Positions 40,422 to 51,956 of a DNA stretch of 64,000 bases are shown piece after piece. This DNA is from Sesamum alatum (Eukaryota > Streptophyta > Magnoliopsida > Lamiales > Pedaliaceae). The translations under genes were made by a program, and so were the position numbers. Where the stretch lies: contig JACGWO010000007.1 in the NCBI GenBank assembly GCA_034509735.1, positions 24,084,046 to 24,148,045 on the forward strand, written 5' to 3'. The notes below the pieces were generated by a model. The model searched no databases, was not told where the DNA came from, and saw nothing but the letters and a program-made list of their open reading frames with translations. Within the stretch, counting starts at the first letter, position 1; each line of letters begins with the position of its first letter.

Positions 40422-40486
40422 CTGCCAATAAAAGGATGTAAAGTGCTCGCCAAGTACAATGGCAAAGTACTCTTTTGAAAGAGGTT
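40422..40486 (-). pseudogene. Exon-like segment D, truncated copy
   Basis: The 3' 65 bp of the 93 bp exon seen at 34312-34404, with the same donor GTAATAA and the same frame ending GEHFTSFYWQ. It is cut at 40486 by satellite, so the acceptor is gone. Confidence 0.5.
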
Positions 40487-43400
40487 GCACTTTTATATTG
40501 GCATATCGAGGGCTTGGAGAACCTTCATAATCAATCGTACGTTCGAATACATGCCTAATAAATAACACAATCGTAGAAAACACCTTGTGCTTTCAGTCCT
40601 TATCATTGACTGATAGATGACTCATTTTTGGCTATTCATATATTCGTATTGACTCTAATAATCAATATTAAAGCCCTCTTCAATTATATGTCTAGGAGTC
40701 CATCTTATTCAACACAAAAATGCACTAGGACTACATCTAGAACACTCTTTTGAGCCATGGACTCATATTTGTACCTTTACGCAATGACAAACTCCTTTAA
40801 ACAAGTTTAGAGCCTATTGCACTTTTATCTTTGCGATATCAAGGGCTTGGAGAACCTTCATAATCAATCGTACGTCCGGATACATGCCTAGTACTCAACG
40901 CAATCGTAGGAAACACCTTCTGCTTTCAGTCCTTATCATTGACTGGTAGACGACTCATTTTGGGCTATAAATATATTCATATTGACTCTAATAATAATTA
41001 TTAAAGTCACTCTTCGATTATATGACTAGGACTCCATGTTATTCAACATTAAAATGCACTAGGACTACATCTAGAGCACTCTTTTAAGCCATGGACTCAT
41101 CTTTGTACCTTTGCGCAAAGAAAAACTACTTTAAACAAATTTAGACACTAATGCACTTTTATCTTTGCCATATCGAGGGCTTGGAGCACCTTCATAACCA
41201 ATCGTACGTCTGGATACATGCCTAGTAGTCAACACAATCGTAGGAAACACCTTGTGCTTTCAATCCTTATCATTAAGTGATAAATGACTCATTTTGGCTA
41301 TAAAATATATTCGTATTGACACTAATAATCATTATTAAAGCCACTCTTCGATTATGTGACTAGGACTCCATGTTATTCAACATTCAAATGCACTAGGACT
41401 GCATCTAGAACACTCTTTTGAGCCATGGACTCATCTTTGTACCTTTGCGCAAAGACAAACTCTATTAACCAAATTTAGACACTAATGGACTTTTATCATA
41501 GTCATATCGAGGGCTTGGAGAACCTTCATAATTAATCGTACGTCCGGATACATGCCTAATACTCAACACAATCGTAGGAAACACCTTGTGCTTTCCGTCC
41601 TTATCATTGACTGATAGATGACTCATTTTTGGCTATAAATATATTCGTATTGACTCTTATAATCAATATGAAAGACACTCTTTAATTATATGACTAGGAC
41701 TCCATCTTATTCAACATAAAAATGCACTAGGACTACATCTAGAACACACCTTTGAGCCACGGACTCATTTTTGTTCCTTTGCGCAAAGACAAACTCCTTT
41801 AAACAAATTTAGACACTAATGTACTTTTATCTTTGCCATATCGAGGGCTTGGAGACGCTTCATAACAATCGTACATCCGGATACATGCCTAATACTCAAC
41901 GCAATCGTAGGAAACAGCTTGTGCTTTCAGTCCTTATCATTAACTGATAGATGACTCATTTTGGGCTATAAATATATTCATATTCACTCCAATAATCAAT
42001 ATTAAACCCACTCTTCAATTATAGGACTAGGACTCCATGTTATTCAACATAAAATGCACTCGGACTACATCCAGAACACTCTTTTAAGCTATGGACTCAT
42101 CTTTGTACCTTTGCGCAAAGACAAACTCCTTTAAACAAATTTAGATACTAATGCACTTATATCATAGCCATATCGAGGGCTTGGAGAACCTTCATAATTA
42201 ATCGTATGTCCGTATACATGCCTAATACTCAACACAATCGTAGGAAATACCTTGTGCTTTCCGTCCTTATCATTGACTGATAGATGACTCATTTTTGACT
42301 ATAAATATTTTCGTATTGACTATAATAATCAATATGAAAGCCATTCTTCAATTATATGACTAGGAATCCATCTGATTCAACATAAAAAATGCACTAGAAC
42401 TACATCTAGAACACTCTTTTGAGTCATGGACTCAGCTTTGTACCTTTGCGCAACGACAAACTCCTTTAAAATAGTTTAGACACTAATGCACTTTTATCTT
42501 TGCCATATCGAGGGCTTAGAGAACCTTCATAGTCAATCGTACGTCCAGATACATGCCTAATACTCAACACAATCGTAGAAAACACCTTGTGCTTTTAGTC
42601 CTTATTATTGACTTATAGATGACTCATTTTTAGTTATAAAATATTCGTATTGACACTAATAATTAATATTAAAGCCACTGTTCGATTATATGACTTGTAC
42701 TCCATCTTATTCAACAATAAAATGCACGAGAACTACATCTAGAACACTCTTTTGAGCCATGGACCCATCTTTGTACCTTTGCGCAATGAAAAACTACTTT
42801 AAACTAATTTAGACACTAATGCACTTTTATCTTTGCCATATCGAGGGCTTGGATCACCTTCATAATCAATCGTACGTCTGGATACATGCCTAGTAGTCAA
42901 CACAATCGTAGGAAACACCTTGTACTTTCAGTCCTTATCATTGACTGATAGATGACTCATTTTGGGCTATAAATATTCGTATTGACTCTAATAATCATTA
43001 TTAAAGCCACTCTTCGATTATAGGACTAGGACTCCATGTTATTCAACGTAAAAATGCACTAGGACTATATCTAGAACACTCTTTTGAGCCATGGACTCAT
43101 CTTTGTACCTTTGCACAAAGACAAACTCCTTTAAAAAAATTTAGACACTAATGCACTTTTATCTTTGCCATATCGAGGGCTTGGAGAACCTTCATAATTA
43201 ATTGTACATCCGGATATATGTCTAATACTCAACACAATCATAGGAAACACCTTGTGCTTTCCGTCCTTATCATTGACTGATAGATGACTCATTTTTTGCT
43301 ATAAATATATTCGTATTGACTCTAATAATCAACATGAAAGCCACCCTTCAATTATATGACTAGGACTCCATCTTATTCAACATAAAAATGCACTAGGACA

Positions 43401-44369
43401 ACATCTAGAACACTCTTTTGAGCCATGGACTCATCTTTGTTGCTATGCTCAAATACAAACTCCTTTAAACAAATTTAGACACTAAAGCACTTTTATCTTT
43501 GCCATATCGAGGGCTTGGAGAACCTTCATAATCAATTGTACATCCGGATACATGCCTAATACTCAACACAATCGTAGGGAACACCTTGTGCTTTCCGTCC
43601 TTATTATTGACTGATGGATGACTCATTTTTGGCTATAAATATATTCGTATTGACTCTAATAATCAATATGAAAGACACTCTTCAATTATATGACTAGGAC
43701 TCCATCTTATTCAACATAAAAATGCACTAGGACTACATCTAGAACACTCCTTGGAGCCATGGACTCATCTTTGTTCCTTTGTGCAAAGACAAACTCCTTT
43801 AAACAAATTTAGACACTAATGCACTTTTATCTTACCCATATCGAGGGCTTGGAGAACCTTCATAATCAATTGTACATCCAGATACATGTCTAATACTCAA
43901 CACAATCATACGAAACAACTTGTGCTTTTCGTCCTTATCATTGACTGATAGATGACTCATTTTTGGCTATAAATATATTCGCATTGACTCTAATAATCAA
44001 TATGAAAGCCACTCTTCAATTATATGACTAGGACTCCATCTTATTCAACATAAAAATGCACTAGGACTACATCTAGAACACTCCTTTGAGCCACGGACTC
44101 ATCTTTGTTCCTTTGCGCAAAGACAAACTCCTTTAAACAAATTTAGACACTAATGCACTTTTATCTTTGCCATATCGAGGGCTTGGAGACGCTTCATAAT
44201 CAATCGTACGTCCGGATACATGCCTAATACTCAACACAATCATAGGAAAACACCTTGTGCTTTCAGTCCTTATCATTAACTGATAGATGACTCATTTTGG
44301 GTTATAAATATATTCGTATTCACTCTAATAATTAATATTAAAGCCACTCTTCGATTATAGGACTAGGAC
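40487..44369 (+). repeat. Satellite array, forward orientation, subfamily 2
   Basis: About 11.6 monomers of 334 bp (landmark GCACTTTTATC at 40819, 41153 and 41487). They are clearly the same satellite as in 1-21429 but with consistent diagnostic differences: TTGGAGAACCTTCATAA, ACACAATCGTAGGAAACACC, CTTGTGCTTTC, TTCAACATAAAAATGC and CTTTGCGCAAAGACAAAC. No gene is present. Confidence 0.95.
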
Positions 44370-46365
44370 TGAAAGATTGTGGATCGTCCCGGGAAAATAG
44401 CGCGAATGCGGAAGCGCGATATAAATTAAAAATACAAAAATTAAACATGCTTTAATAAAATTAAAGAAACTCGTTCATGGGGTGTACCCTTGAAGTTTCC
44501 CGGGCGTTCGGTGTATCTCATGAATTAAATAACATAAACAAATCATGGATGCCATAGGATTTGAAAAATAAAAGGGACGAAAATAATAAATTGGAACCTA
44601 CCGATTATCGTTTTCGTCTTCTAACTGCTACTCGCGTTGTTCCCTGATTTGCTCCAAGTCTCGCGTTTGAGACTCTCCAAATAGTAACACGCAATCCACC
44701 CACGTATCTTGCACGTCGTGCTAGCGAACGAACAAGTAATATTTTGGAGAGGATGAAATTAATAACTCGTTATTGATTAATGGTATTAATTCTCCTTAGA
44801 TCTAATGTTCCAAGAACAAAAGAATCAAGAAGTATTTTCTTGAGAGTGAGAGAGAGGGGGGCGGACGAGAGGGGAGAGAGAGAGAGACGAATTGGTGTGT
44901 GTTGTGTGTGTGTTGGAATTTCATCACTTCACAAAATAGTGAAAGACTAGGACTATATATAGAGGAGGAGTTTAATCCTCTTTAAACTCCAACTCTAAAG
45001 AGGTCTATTTTGACTAGGATTTTGACCTAGTCAAAGTCCTAGTCAAAATAGTATTTGACCTAGTCAAAATTAATCCTAGCCATCCATCTCTCCCTTTCAA
45101 TCTCAACCATTAATTTAATTTAATGGAATATTTAAATCCTATTAAATATTCCAAAGGCCAAATAAATAAATATAATATATAATAAATATTTATTCTAGGC
45201 CTATAAATTAATCCTCTAATAAATCTAATTTATTAGATTACTTCCTTTTATCAAATAATAGAAATTAATTCTCCAAGAAAATAAAGGACACGATTAAATC
45301 CAATTTAATAATTCCTTTTCTCCAATATTTAATTCTAAGTTAAATACTTGATGTGTGTGGATTGTGTGTGACTCTTTAGGTTCACCTTTCAGCTAGACTT
45401 GGTCGGATTCCTAGAATCCGTCCATTACCATGGGTGGCCATCTAGCAACGGTCCATGGCACTAGAGACTAGGTGAAATTTCGGGGATGAACATTTAGGGT
45501 CTAACAATGCACTTGTCCTTCTGTCTACGGTCTCACCACTTAGGGTCTAGGGCACGGAAAATGCAGGTAACCATTTTGGACCTAGGTGTCGGTCTGTCCG
45601 TAATAAACGCCGCAAGGGAAACCTTCCCCCTTCTGTTCAGTTACTGTGGCCACAGATTTTAGGGACAAGACACAGAGCATACGTGAGACTCAACTGTCAA
45701 TGCCTTTTGACAGGAGACAGATCCTTTCTTGGAAACTACTGTCACTCTGTACACCAGAGCTGCACTAGACATGGCTTATGACTACTCAAGTGCTTCTTGG
45801 CAATCTCTCACCATATTTAAGATACAGACCTGACATACAGGTAAACTCAGCAGCTCCTCAAGTCAAAGGACTTGGCCTGTACCGTTGGAACCGGGAATAC
45901 ACGTCATACCTTGCTGACCCTACTCAAGGTCCTCCGTAAGACAGTTCCCGCGAGTCACCTCAGTCAGCTGCTCCCTAGCAGGTTAACCCACTAACACTGC
46001 TTAGACCACTTTCGTCACCCGTCGATGAAATACGATAGCAGATGCTTACTGCAAGTCTCAAGGGAAATCTCGGTACCCACTTTCGAGATTCCTTGACTTG
46101 GAGATTTTCGGACTGATTCGGCAGGACTGATTTCATGGACCTACCTCCAAGCGTAGTCCCAATCCCCGAAATAGGTTTTCAGTACGTGGGCTTTGTTTGC
46201 GTAGTGAACAGATAGATATAAAGCAGTAAAGTGAACGCAAACAAAGTAATGCCAAAATGAATTTCACTTCTTTATTCATTAATAGTTTATCAAAACACTG
46301 AAATTGTATAGACATAGGTTACATTTTGCCCGCCAAGATTGGCTACACGGTCACCTATTCTAACA
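44370..46365 (-). repeat. Ty1/copia 3' LTR (1996 bp)
   Basis: On the minus strand it starts TGTTAGAATAGG directly after the polypurine tract and ends CAATCTTTCA, with TG...CA termini. The first 930 bp in plus coordinates match 52707-53608, the retained part of the other LTR. It carries a TATA-like CTATATATAG at 44953-44962 and short GA-rich repeats at 44850-44888. Confidence 0.93.
44953..44962 (-). promoter_or_regulatory. Putative TATA box of the copia LTR
   Basis: CTATATATAG on the minus strand, conserved in the other LTR at 53263-53272. By position it would divide U3 from R; transcription would run to lower coordinates. Confidence 0.5.
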
Positions 46366-46377
46366 ATCTCCCACTTG
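46366..46377 (-). other. Polypurine tract of the copia element
   Basis: The minus strand reads CAAGTGGGAGAT immediately before the LTR start TGTTAG, the usual plus-strand primer arrangement in plant copia elements. Confidence 0.85.
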
Positions 46378-46381
46378 ACCT

Positions 46382-46740
46382 TTAAAGCCAATCGCCCATA
46401 TGTCCAATCCCCATCTTCTCAAGATGTTGCGTATGAGCGCTCTGCGACATAGGCTTTGTCAGCGGATCTGCTGTGTTGTCTGCTGAGTTGACTCGGTCCA
46501 TCCGAACGTCACCTCTTCCTACCATTTCTCTTAGAAGATGGTAGCGTCTAAGAATGTGTTTGGAACGGTGATGAGATCTCAGTTCCTTTGCTTGCGCTAT
46601 TGCACCGTTGTTATCACAGAAGATGACAACGGGCTCGGCGATGCTAGGCACCACACCCAACTCTTGGATGTAGTTTTCTCATCCAGACCGCTTCCTTGGC
46701 AGCTTCTGAAGCTGCTATGTATTCAGCCTCCATAGTGGAG
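46382..46740 (-). pseudogene. copia RNase H, C-terminal part
   Basis: The frame at 46382-46660 contains FCDNNGAIAQAKE, RSKHILRRYHLLREM and the terminal ADPLTKPMSQ, typical of the end of plant copia polyproteins. In the canonical protein this is continuous with the reverse transcriptase; here a frameshift before it separates the two. It ends a few bases upstream of the polypurine tract, as expected. Confidence 0.85.
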
Positions 46741-47688
46741 TCAGCAGTGGTTGCTTGCTTGGAACTTTTCCAAGCCACTACTCCTCCATTGAGTGTGAAT
46801 ACGTAACCGATTGAGACTTGGCATCATCGTCACCAGACTAGAAGCTAGCGTCGCTAAAGCCTCCAGAATCAATTCTCCATTGCCATAGACTAAGAACATT
46901 TCCTTAGTCCTCCTTAGGTACTTAGGGATGCCCTTAACAGCATTCCAATGTGCCTCTTCTGCACAGGACTGATATCTGCTTGTCACGCTCAAAGCGTAAG
47001 CTATATCAGGCCTGGTGCAGTGGACTGCATATTGGATGCTACCTACAGCAGAAGCATAGGGGATGACTTTCATCCTTTCAAGTTCCTCATCAGTCTGCGG
47101 GGACTGTTTCTTGGATAACTTGATCCCATGCCTCATGGGAAGGAATCCTTGTTTGGAGTTGTCCATTCGATATCTCTTTAGGACTTTCTCCATATACGAG
47201 TTTTGGGTGAGCCCTAACATCCTTTCGGATCTGTCCCTGACGATCTGGATGCCTAGGATGTAGGAGGCTGCACCCAAGTCCTTCATGGAAAACTTGGTTG
47301 ACAACCATGCTTTTGTGTCTCCCAACATTCTAACGTCATTACCAATGAGTAGAATGTCATCCACATAAAGCACTAGGAACACTATAGAGCTCCCACTGAC
47401 CTTCTTGTATACACAAGGGTCGGATTCGTTCTTGATGAAGTCATAGCCCCGTATTACTTCATCAAAGCAAATGTTCCAACTTCGGGATGCTTGTTTGAGG
47501 CCATAGATGGACTTCTGGAGACGACAGACCTTCTGTTCTTCTCCGGTGACTGTGAAACCCTCCGGCTGATCTATATAGATCTCTTCCTCAACGAAACCGT
47601 TGAGGAAGGCCGTTTTCACGTTCATCTGCCATATCTCATAGTCATACCATGCTGCTATGGCGAGCAGGATCCGAATGGACTTAGCCAT
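46741..47688 (-). pseudogene. copia reverse transcriptase
   Basis: Strong RVT_2 (copia-type reverse transcriptase) similarity. The open piece has 315 codons, with VKTAFLNG at residues 24-31, SIYGLKQASRSW at about 60-71, the catalytic YVDD at 108-111, and YASAVGSIQYA and RPDIAYAL further on. The first catalytic aspartate, normally in MDVKTAFLNG, is asparagine here (residue 23), which should abolish polymerase activity. The frame is lost after MFLVYGNGE by a frameshift before RNase H. On the upstream side the same frame continues across one stop codon (near 47725). Confidence 0.9.
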
Positions 47689-48372
47689 GTCTACTGGCGA
47701 GTAGGTATCCTCAAAATCGACCCGGGGTTATTGAGTGTATCCCTTAGCTACAAACCTAGCCTTAAAGGTTGTGACTTCTCCATCAACGCCAAGTTTGCGC
47801 TTGTAGACCCATTTACAGCCAACTGGCTTAACACCTTTCGGTGGATCTACAAGTCTCCAGACTTGGTTCTCGCTCATGGAGTCCATTTCGATTTTCATGG
47901 CCTCAAGCCATTTCTCGGAATCGATGTCAGACATCGCTTCTCCATATGTCTTAGGATCTTTATCCAAAAGACCGGTCGCACTTAGAAAGCCATGTCTCAC
48001 TGGAGGTCTGGACTCTCTAGTAGACCTACGGAGAATGGGAACGTCAGTGGTGACTGTGGGTGCTGACTGTATCGGAGCCGGCGGTTCAGGGACCGGGGCT
48101 GGCTGTTCCTCAGGATGTCCTTCATGCCTGGCATATTGGACTTCTCGAGATTGGTCAGCCCTTCGGGTGTCTATCCTGAATCCTCTAAGTGAGGGTTCCG
48201 CGGCTACCTCTGATGGCTGGATTCCATCACTTGATTCCTCAAGGATCAGCTCATCAGGTTGGACATCCTCTGGAAAGCCTTGTTCCAAGAATAATGCATT
48301 CCTTGAAACAAACACCTTTTGTTCCAAGGGGTCATAAAAAGTAATAACCCGCAGTTTCTTTAGGGTATCCAA
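47689..48372 (-). pseudogene. copia integrase-RT linker and start of RT
   Basis: The frame 47728-48372 contains YDPLEQKVFVSRNALFLE, a proline- and glutamate-rich linker, RRSTRESRPP, and then the start of the RT domain (SEKWLEAMKIEMDSM, VGCKWVYKRKLG, ARFVAKGYTQ). An in-frame TAA follows GYTQ. The RT continues in the same frame at FEDTYSPV, so a single stop breaks it. Confidence 0.85.
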
Positions 48373-48818
48373 CGAACCTGCATAAGCTAGACCTGGATTC
48401 TAGCTTATCTCCCACTAACCTCTTGATGTATGCGGGGCTACCCCACACTTGCAAGTAGTTGTAGGATGCAGGCTTGCCGTGCCATATCTCATATGGCGTT
48501 TGGGTCAATACACTGGTAGGCGCCAAATTTAGCAACTTGGCCGCTGTTTCCAACGCATAGCCCCAAAAGGACAAGGGCAATTTGGTAAAAACTCATCATG
48601 GATCGAACCACGTCCAACAGGGTTCGATTCCTCCTTTCAGAGACACCACTCAATTGTGGTGTCCCCGGAGGTGTCCATTCAGATATTATACCATTTTCTT
48701 TTAGATAATTAAGGAACTCTGTACTAAGGTATTCACCGTCTCGGTCTGACCGTAGGACTTTTAACTTTGCAGTTGGTCTGGTTCTCCACTTCAAGTCTGA
48801 ATTCTTTAAACCTCCCAA
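48332..48818 (-). pseudogene. copia integrase, catalytic core 3' half, two frameshifts
   Basis: Two overlapping frames share the integrase. The first (from 48818) has LRSDRDGEYLSTEF, with the second catalytic aspartate, and PQLSGVSERRNRTLLDVVRSM, with the catalytic glutamate. Near 48570 the frame shifts to the second (from 48580), which carries LSFWGYALETAAKLLNLAP and LQVWGSPAYIKR. Another shift near 48340 leads to the linker. Confidence 0.85.
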
Positions 48819-49965
48819 GAGCTTCAGACTTGTACCTCATTAGATAAACATAATCATACCGTGAATGATCATCGGTGAAGGTTATGAAGTAGGAGAACCC
48901 ACCTCGGGCCTGCGTTCTTAGTGGTCCACAAACTTCTGTATGGACCAAGTCCAACAGACCTGTAGCAAGCCTGCTTTGTCCTACAAAGGGCTTCTTGGTC
49001 ATTTTCCCTCTTAGACAAGACTCACAAGTTGGTAGCTCACCCAAGTCCCCTACCTCTAGGTTCCTTGAGTCTACCAATCTTTTCATCCTATCTTGGGATA
49101 TGTGACCTAGCCTAGCGTGCCACAGTCGTGCGTTCCCATTATTATCTATTTTACATTTGTGTTGAGCGTTAAGAACAAAGTTCGTTTGTTGCAAGATATA
49201 GAGCCCGTTATTTAATGTACCAAGTAGATGAGCAATTCCACACCTCATCAAATAAAAGCAATTTTTATTGATCATAAACTCATAACCACTATTGTCCAAC
49301 AATGGAATGGAAATGATGTTTTTAATCATACTAGGTACAAAATAAACTTGCTCTAATTCTATGCTAATACTATCACTAACTACTAGAGTGGCAGATCCGA
49401 CTGCTTCTGCCGAGATGACCTTACCATTCCCAAGCTTCAGGATCATATCCCCGCTACCCAGTTTTCTGCTTCTTTTCAGCACCTGCAAATCATTGCAAAT
49501 GTGAGCTCCACAGCCGGTATCTAATACCCAAGAGGAAGAATTAGTGACCATATTAACCTCAATCACAAATATACCTTGGTTAGAGAAGAGCTTGGGGCAC
49601 TCTCTCTTCCAATGCTCTTTCTCACGGCAATTGATACATATGTCATATGCCTTTGACTGTTGCTTTAAGACAACCTTTCCCTTTCCTTTGCCTTTCCCTT
49701 CTTTGGCAATGGGAACACTTTTAGTGTTCGTAGCTGCTTTAACGGCCTTTCCCTTCCCTTTCTTCCTTTTCCAACGTCCGATACCTTTGCCTTTCGTCTT
49801 GGAAGTTGAAGCACCTCCAAACAATACCGAAGGCGTGGACTTCTTAGTCGTTGCCTTGTATTCCACCAACATAATAATCAACTCATGAATGCCCTTCTCA
49901 AGTGCGTTCATGTTGTAGTTGACAATAAATTGGTCAAAGGAGGGTGGGAGTGACTGAAGGATCAC
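48733..49965 (-). pseudogene. copia gag C-terminus, protease and integrase N-terminus
   Basis: This open piece has 410 codons. Residues 1-100 are the end of gag, with lysine- and glycine-rich GKGKGK tracts. A CCHC zinc knuckle follows (C110, C113, H118, C123). The aspartic protease active site is DTG (149-151). The integrase HHCC zinc finger has H283, H288, C314 and C317. The core begins at DLVHTEVCGP, where the usual catalytic aspartate of HSDVCGP/HTDVCGP is glutamate (E344). The frame breaks after NCKVK by a frameshift. The open piece starts inside gag; the natural start is at 50436. Confidence 0.92.
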
Positions 49966-50436
49966 ATCTATGTACGTTTCATTATCGAGACCTGCCTTTA
50001 GGTCCTCGAGCTTTCCACCAGGTAAGCATTTTAACCCCTTGCTCTTGTACAGAGGATCCTTCTATCATTTTGGTTCCACAAGAACGCCTTGGTCGCGACA
50101 TACCTAGTATGCCGGTCCGGGACTGCATCGCAATCCTTAAGACGAGCCATTATGGAAGGTACATCGTCTAGCCTTTCATACTGCTTTCTGAATCTCATTC
50201 GTCATTGAAGCAAGTATGACGCTACGGACCTTCCGGTTATCCTTATGCCAAGTCTCGAACGTCTCACGTTCTTCCGGCGTGGATCCTTCTGGTAAGGTCC
50301 TAGGGAGAGGCTCGTCCATGACGTAGCCTTGGTTCTCATAATCCAGGACTATCCTGAGATTACGCTACCAGTCGTTGTAATTGGTTCCATTGAATTTGTT
50401 TGTCTCAAGAATGGTTGAAAGTGGGTTCTTAGACAT
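49966..50436 (-). pseudogene. copia gag, N-terminal part with stops
   Basis: The minus-strand ATG at 50434-50436 opens MSKNPLSTILETNKFNGTNY, a typical start of plant copia gag (UBN2-type). A stop (TAG) follows NDW, and further stops or shifts occur before the frame at 49965. Downstream residues such as ENQGYVMDEPLP and ASMTNEIQ confirm gag. A hairpin-rich leader precedes it. Confidence 0.85.
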
Positions 50437-50609
50437 TTTTAAATCTACATTTAAAACAGAGTTCGCGATCAGCAGAATATAAAAGACGGTGGTTTGATAA
50501 AAAATTAAATGCATGGTCTTTAGTCATTTAATGCTCCCACTATTTATACGAAAACACGGTACTCTCAAACGTGATTTTCGGAAAGCCCTTTCCTAGTGGG
50601 CTTGGGATC

Positions 50610-50665
50610 CACAGCGATTTTTTCCATACCCTGCTTTTACGATTCGCATGGAAAAAATCCTGTGG
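50610..50665. other. Stem-loop in the copia leader
   Basis: The arms GATTTTTTCCAT (50616-50627) and ATGGAAAAAATC (50648-50659) are perfect 12 bp complements with a 20 base loop. With one extra base, the stem extends outward through CCACAG and CTGTGG. It lies about 180 bases 5' of the gag start codon on the element's strand. Confidence 0.7.
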
Positions 50666-50793
50666 GAGGTATACCATATCATTCTCGTTCCACGAGATTC
50701 CCAAGACTATTGCCTCACCCTTTCACATGATCCCGAGGACTCCAAGCGAATCATGTTAATTGGGCGTTAGACCCGACCCAACCGACCGAGCTA

Positions 50794-50915
50794 TAGACCC
50801 ACTGTTACCCCCACGACTCGTGAGACAGGTAATAGTGGTCTATTTTTCGTTCATGACACAATGCAGCTTCTTTTAAGTACAATAACGTGCCACGACTTGT
50901 GAGACCACGCTATTG
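50794..50915. other. Two stem-loops sharing a loop motif
   Basis: Stem-loop 1 has arms 50794-50809 (TAGACCCACTGTTACC) and 50828-50842 (GGTAATAGTGGTCTA). Stem-loop 2 has arms 50880-50889 (CAATAACGTG) and 50906-50915 (CACGCTATTG). Both loops contain CCACGACTYGTGAGAC. The stems differ in sequence but both are retained, which suggests structure rather than primary sequence is conserved. Confidence 0.65.
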
Positions 50916-51956
50916 ACCTAAATCAGCTTCCTCACTATGCCATGGATTGGAAGGCATGGACAAACTCCTAGAGTTCATGTCCATTTTGACTAGGGTCTAA
51001 TATTTGGACATTGGTCCAACCAATGTGAGAGTAGTAAAGACCGAGATCTCATAATATAATACTACTACACATTCATCCACAATGCATAATAAATAAATGC
51101 ATCCATAGCAGTTATATGATAAATAAAAACACCATCATCATAATAACCAACATGCAAAATAAAGCCTAGCACGCCCCTGTTGGATGATCACGAGCCGAAT
51201 CCTATGCGATCCACTGAGCCCGCAGTGGATCTATGGTCAATCTAGGGTTGGTCCTATACTATTACATTAATAGTAACCCAATCATCATTCTGATGGGCCT
51301 TGGTCTCTTTTCTCTTTCTTCACTTTATGGAAACGCCTTGGAATCTCCAGTCTGGGCTCTCCATGTGGACCTTCCTTCTTCTCCATCAATTACATAAAAG
51401 TAAAACCTCACTCCTATTCTACTCTCATTACATATTAAAATAGAAAAACCCAGCGAAAACCTGGGGGAGTACATAAGGAGGGAGATAGAATGCCTTATTA
51501 TTCCAAGGCAACTAGAAAGAGAGAAGGAGAAAGCAGTAAAAGAGCCACACAGGACCAACATAAAATTAAACCATACATTCGGTCTAGGGCTCGTGATCAT
51601 CCGTTTACATCCAACACACATAATTATATGATCCAATCACATAATAATAATACGCCAATAATACATGATGACCAATCATAATTATCCAAGATAAAACAAA
51701 TAAATAAATGCGTAGCATGTGAAAATATGGCATAATCGTTGGTAATAATATTTTCTCATTTTAGGAAAACCTTTCCTCATTATTTTTAAGTAAAATATTC
51801 TCGGGATTCCAAATCCAATATATTTTACTTCCAAAAATAATGTCTTAGAAAATTAGGCAAAATTGAACAAAAACGAATTTTCAGAATTAATTAAAATATT
51901 AAAACTAAAAATAAATAAAAAAAATAAAAAATACAAATAGGGTAAAAAAACCCTAG

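Larger units (their letters stand above)
25890..40486 (-). repeat. Gene-derived block with recurrent exon-like segments A and B
   Basis: Two exon-like units recur on the minus strand. Segment A, about 130-145 bp, lies between an acceptor ending (T/C)AG and a donor of the form GTATGTGTAAGATC. Its copies are at 26180-26320, 26998-27290 (interrupted), 27962-28091, 30364-30498, 35955-36097 and 37146-37290. Truncated copies lie near 28345-28442, 29604-29645, 34660-34700 and 38012-38042. Segment B follows a GCAG acceptor and contains the motif CAAGCCCATGTTCCCCC. It lies near 26640-26730, 27400-27575, 29080-29275, 29950-30110, 36720-36905 and 37600-37755. Introns between them are also conserved. Most copies carry stops or deletions. 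I do not recognise the parent protein; segment A encodes a glutamine- and glutamate-rich stretch around TEVEELQ. Confidence 0.6.
35130..40486 (-). repeat. Large tandem duplication, copy 2
   Basis: Repeats the content of 28090-34404 in the same order and orientation but lacks about 1.47 kb near 40390. It ends abruptly inside segment D, where satellite begins at GCACTTTTAT (40487). The final shared bases GAGGTTGC suggest a microhomology-joined breakpoint. It contains segments A (35955-36097, 37146-37290), B, C (39160-39432) and part of D. Confidence 0.8.

Noticed and set aside
47491..48337. Plus-strand frames of 153-164 codons
   Set aside because: They are antisense to clear reverse transcriptase and linker coding sequence of the copia element.
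49544..50171. Plus-strand frames over the gag region
   Set aside because: Shadows of the minus-strand gag and protease coding sequence.
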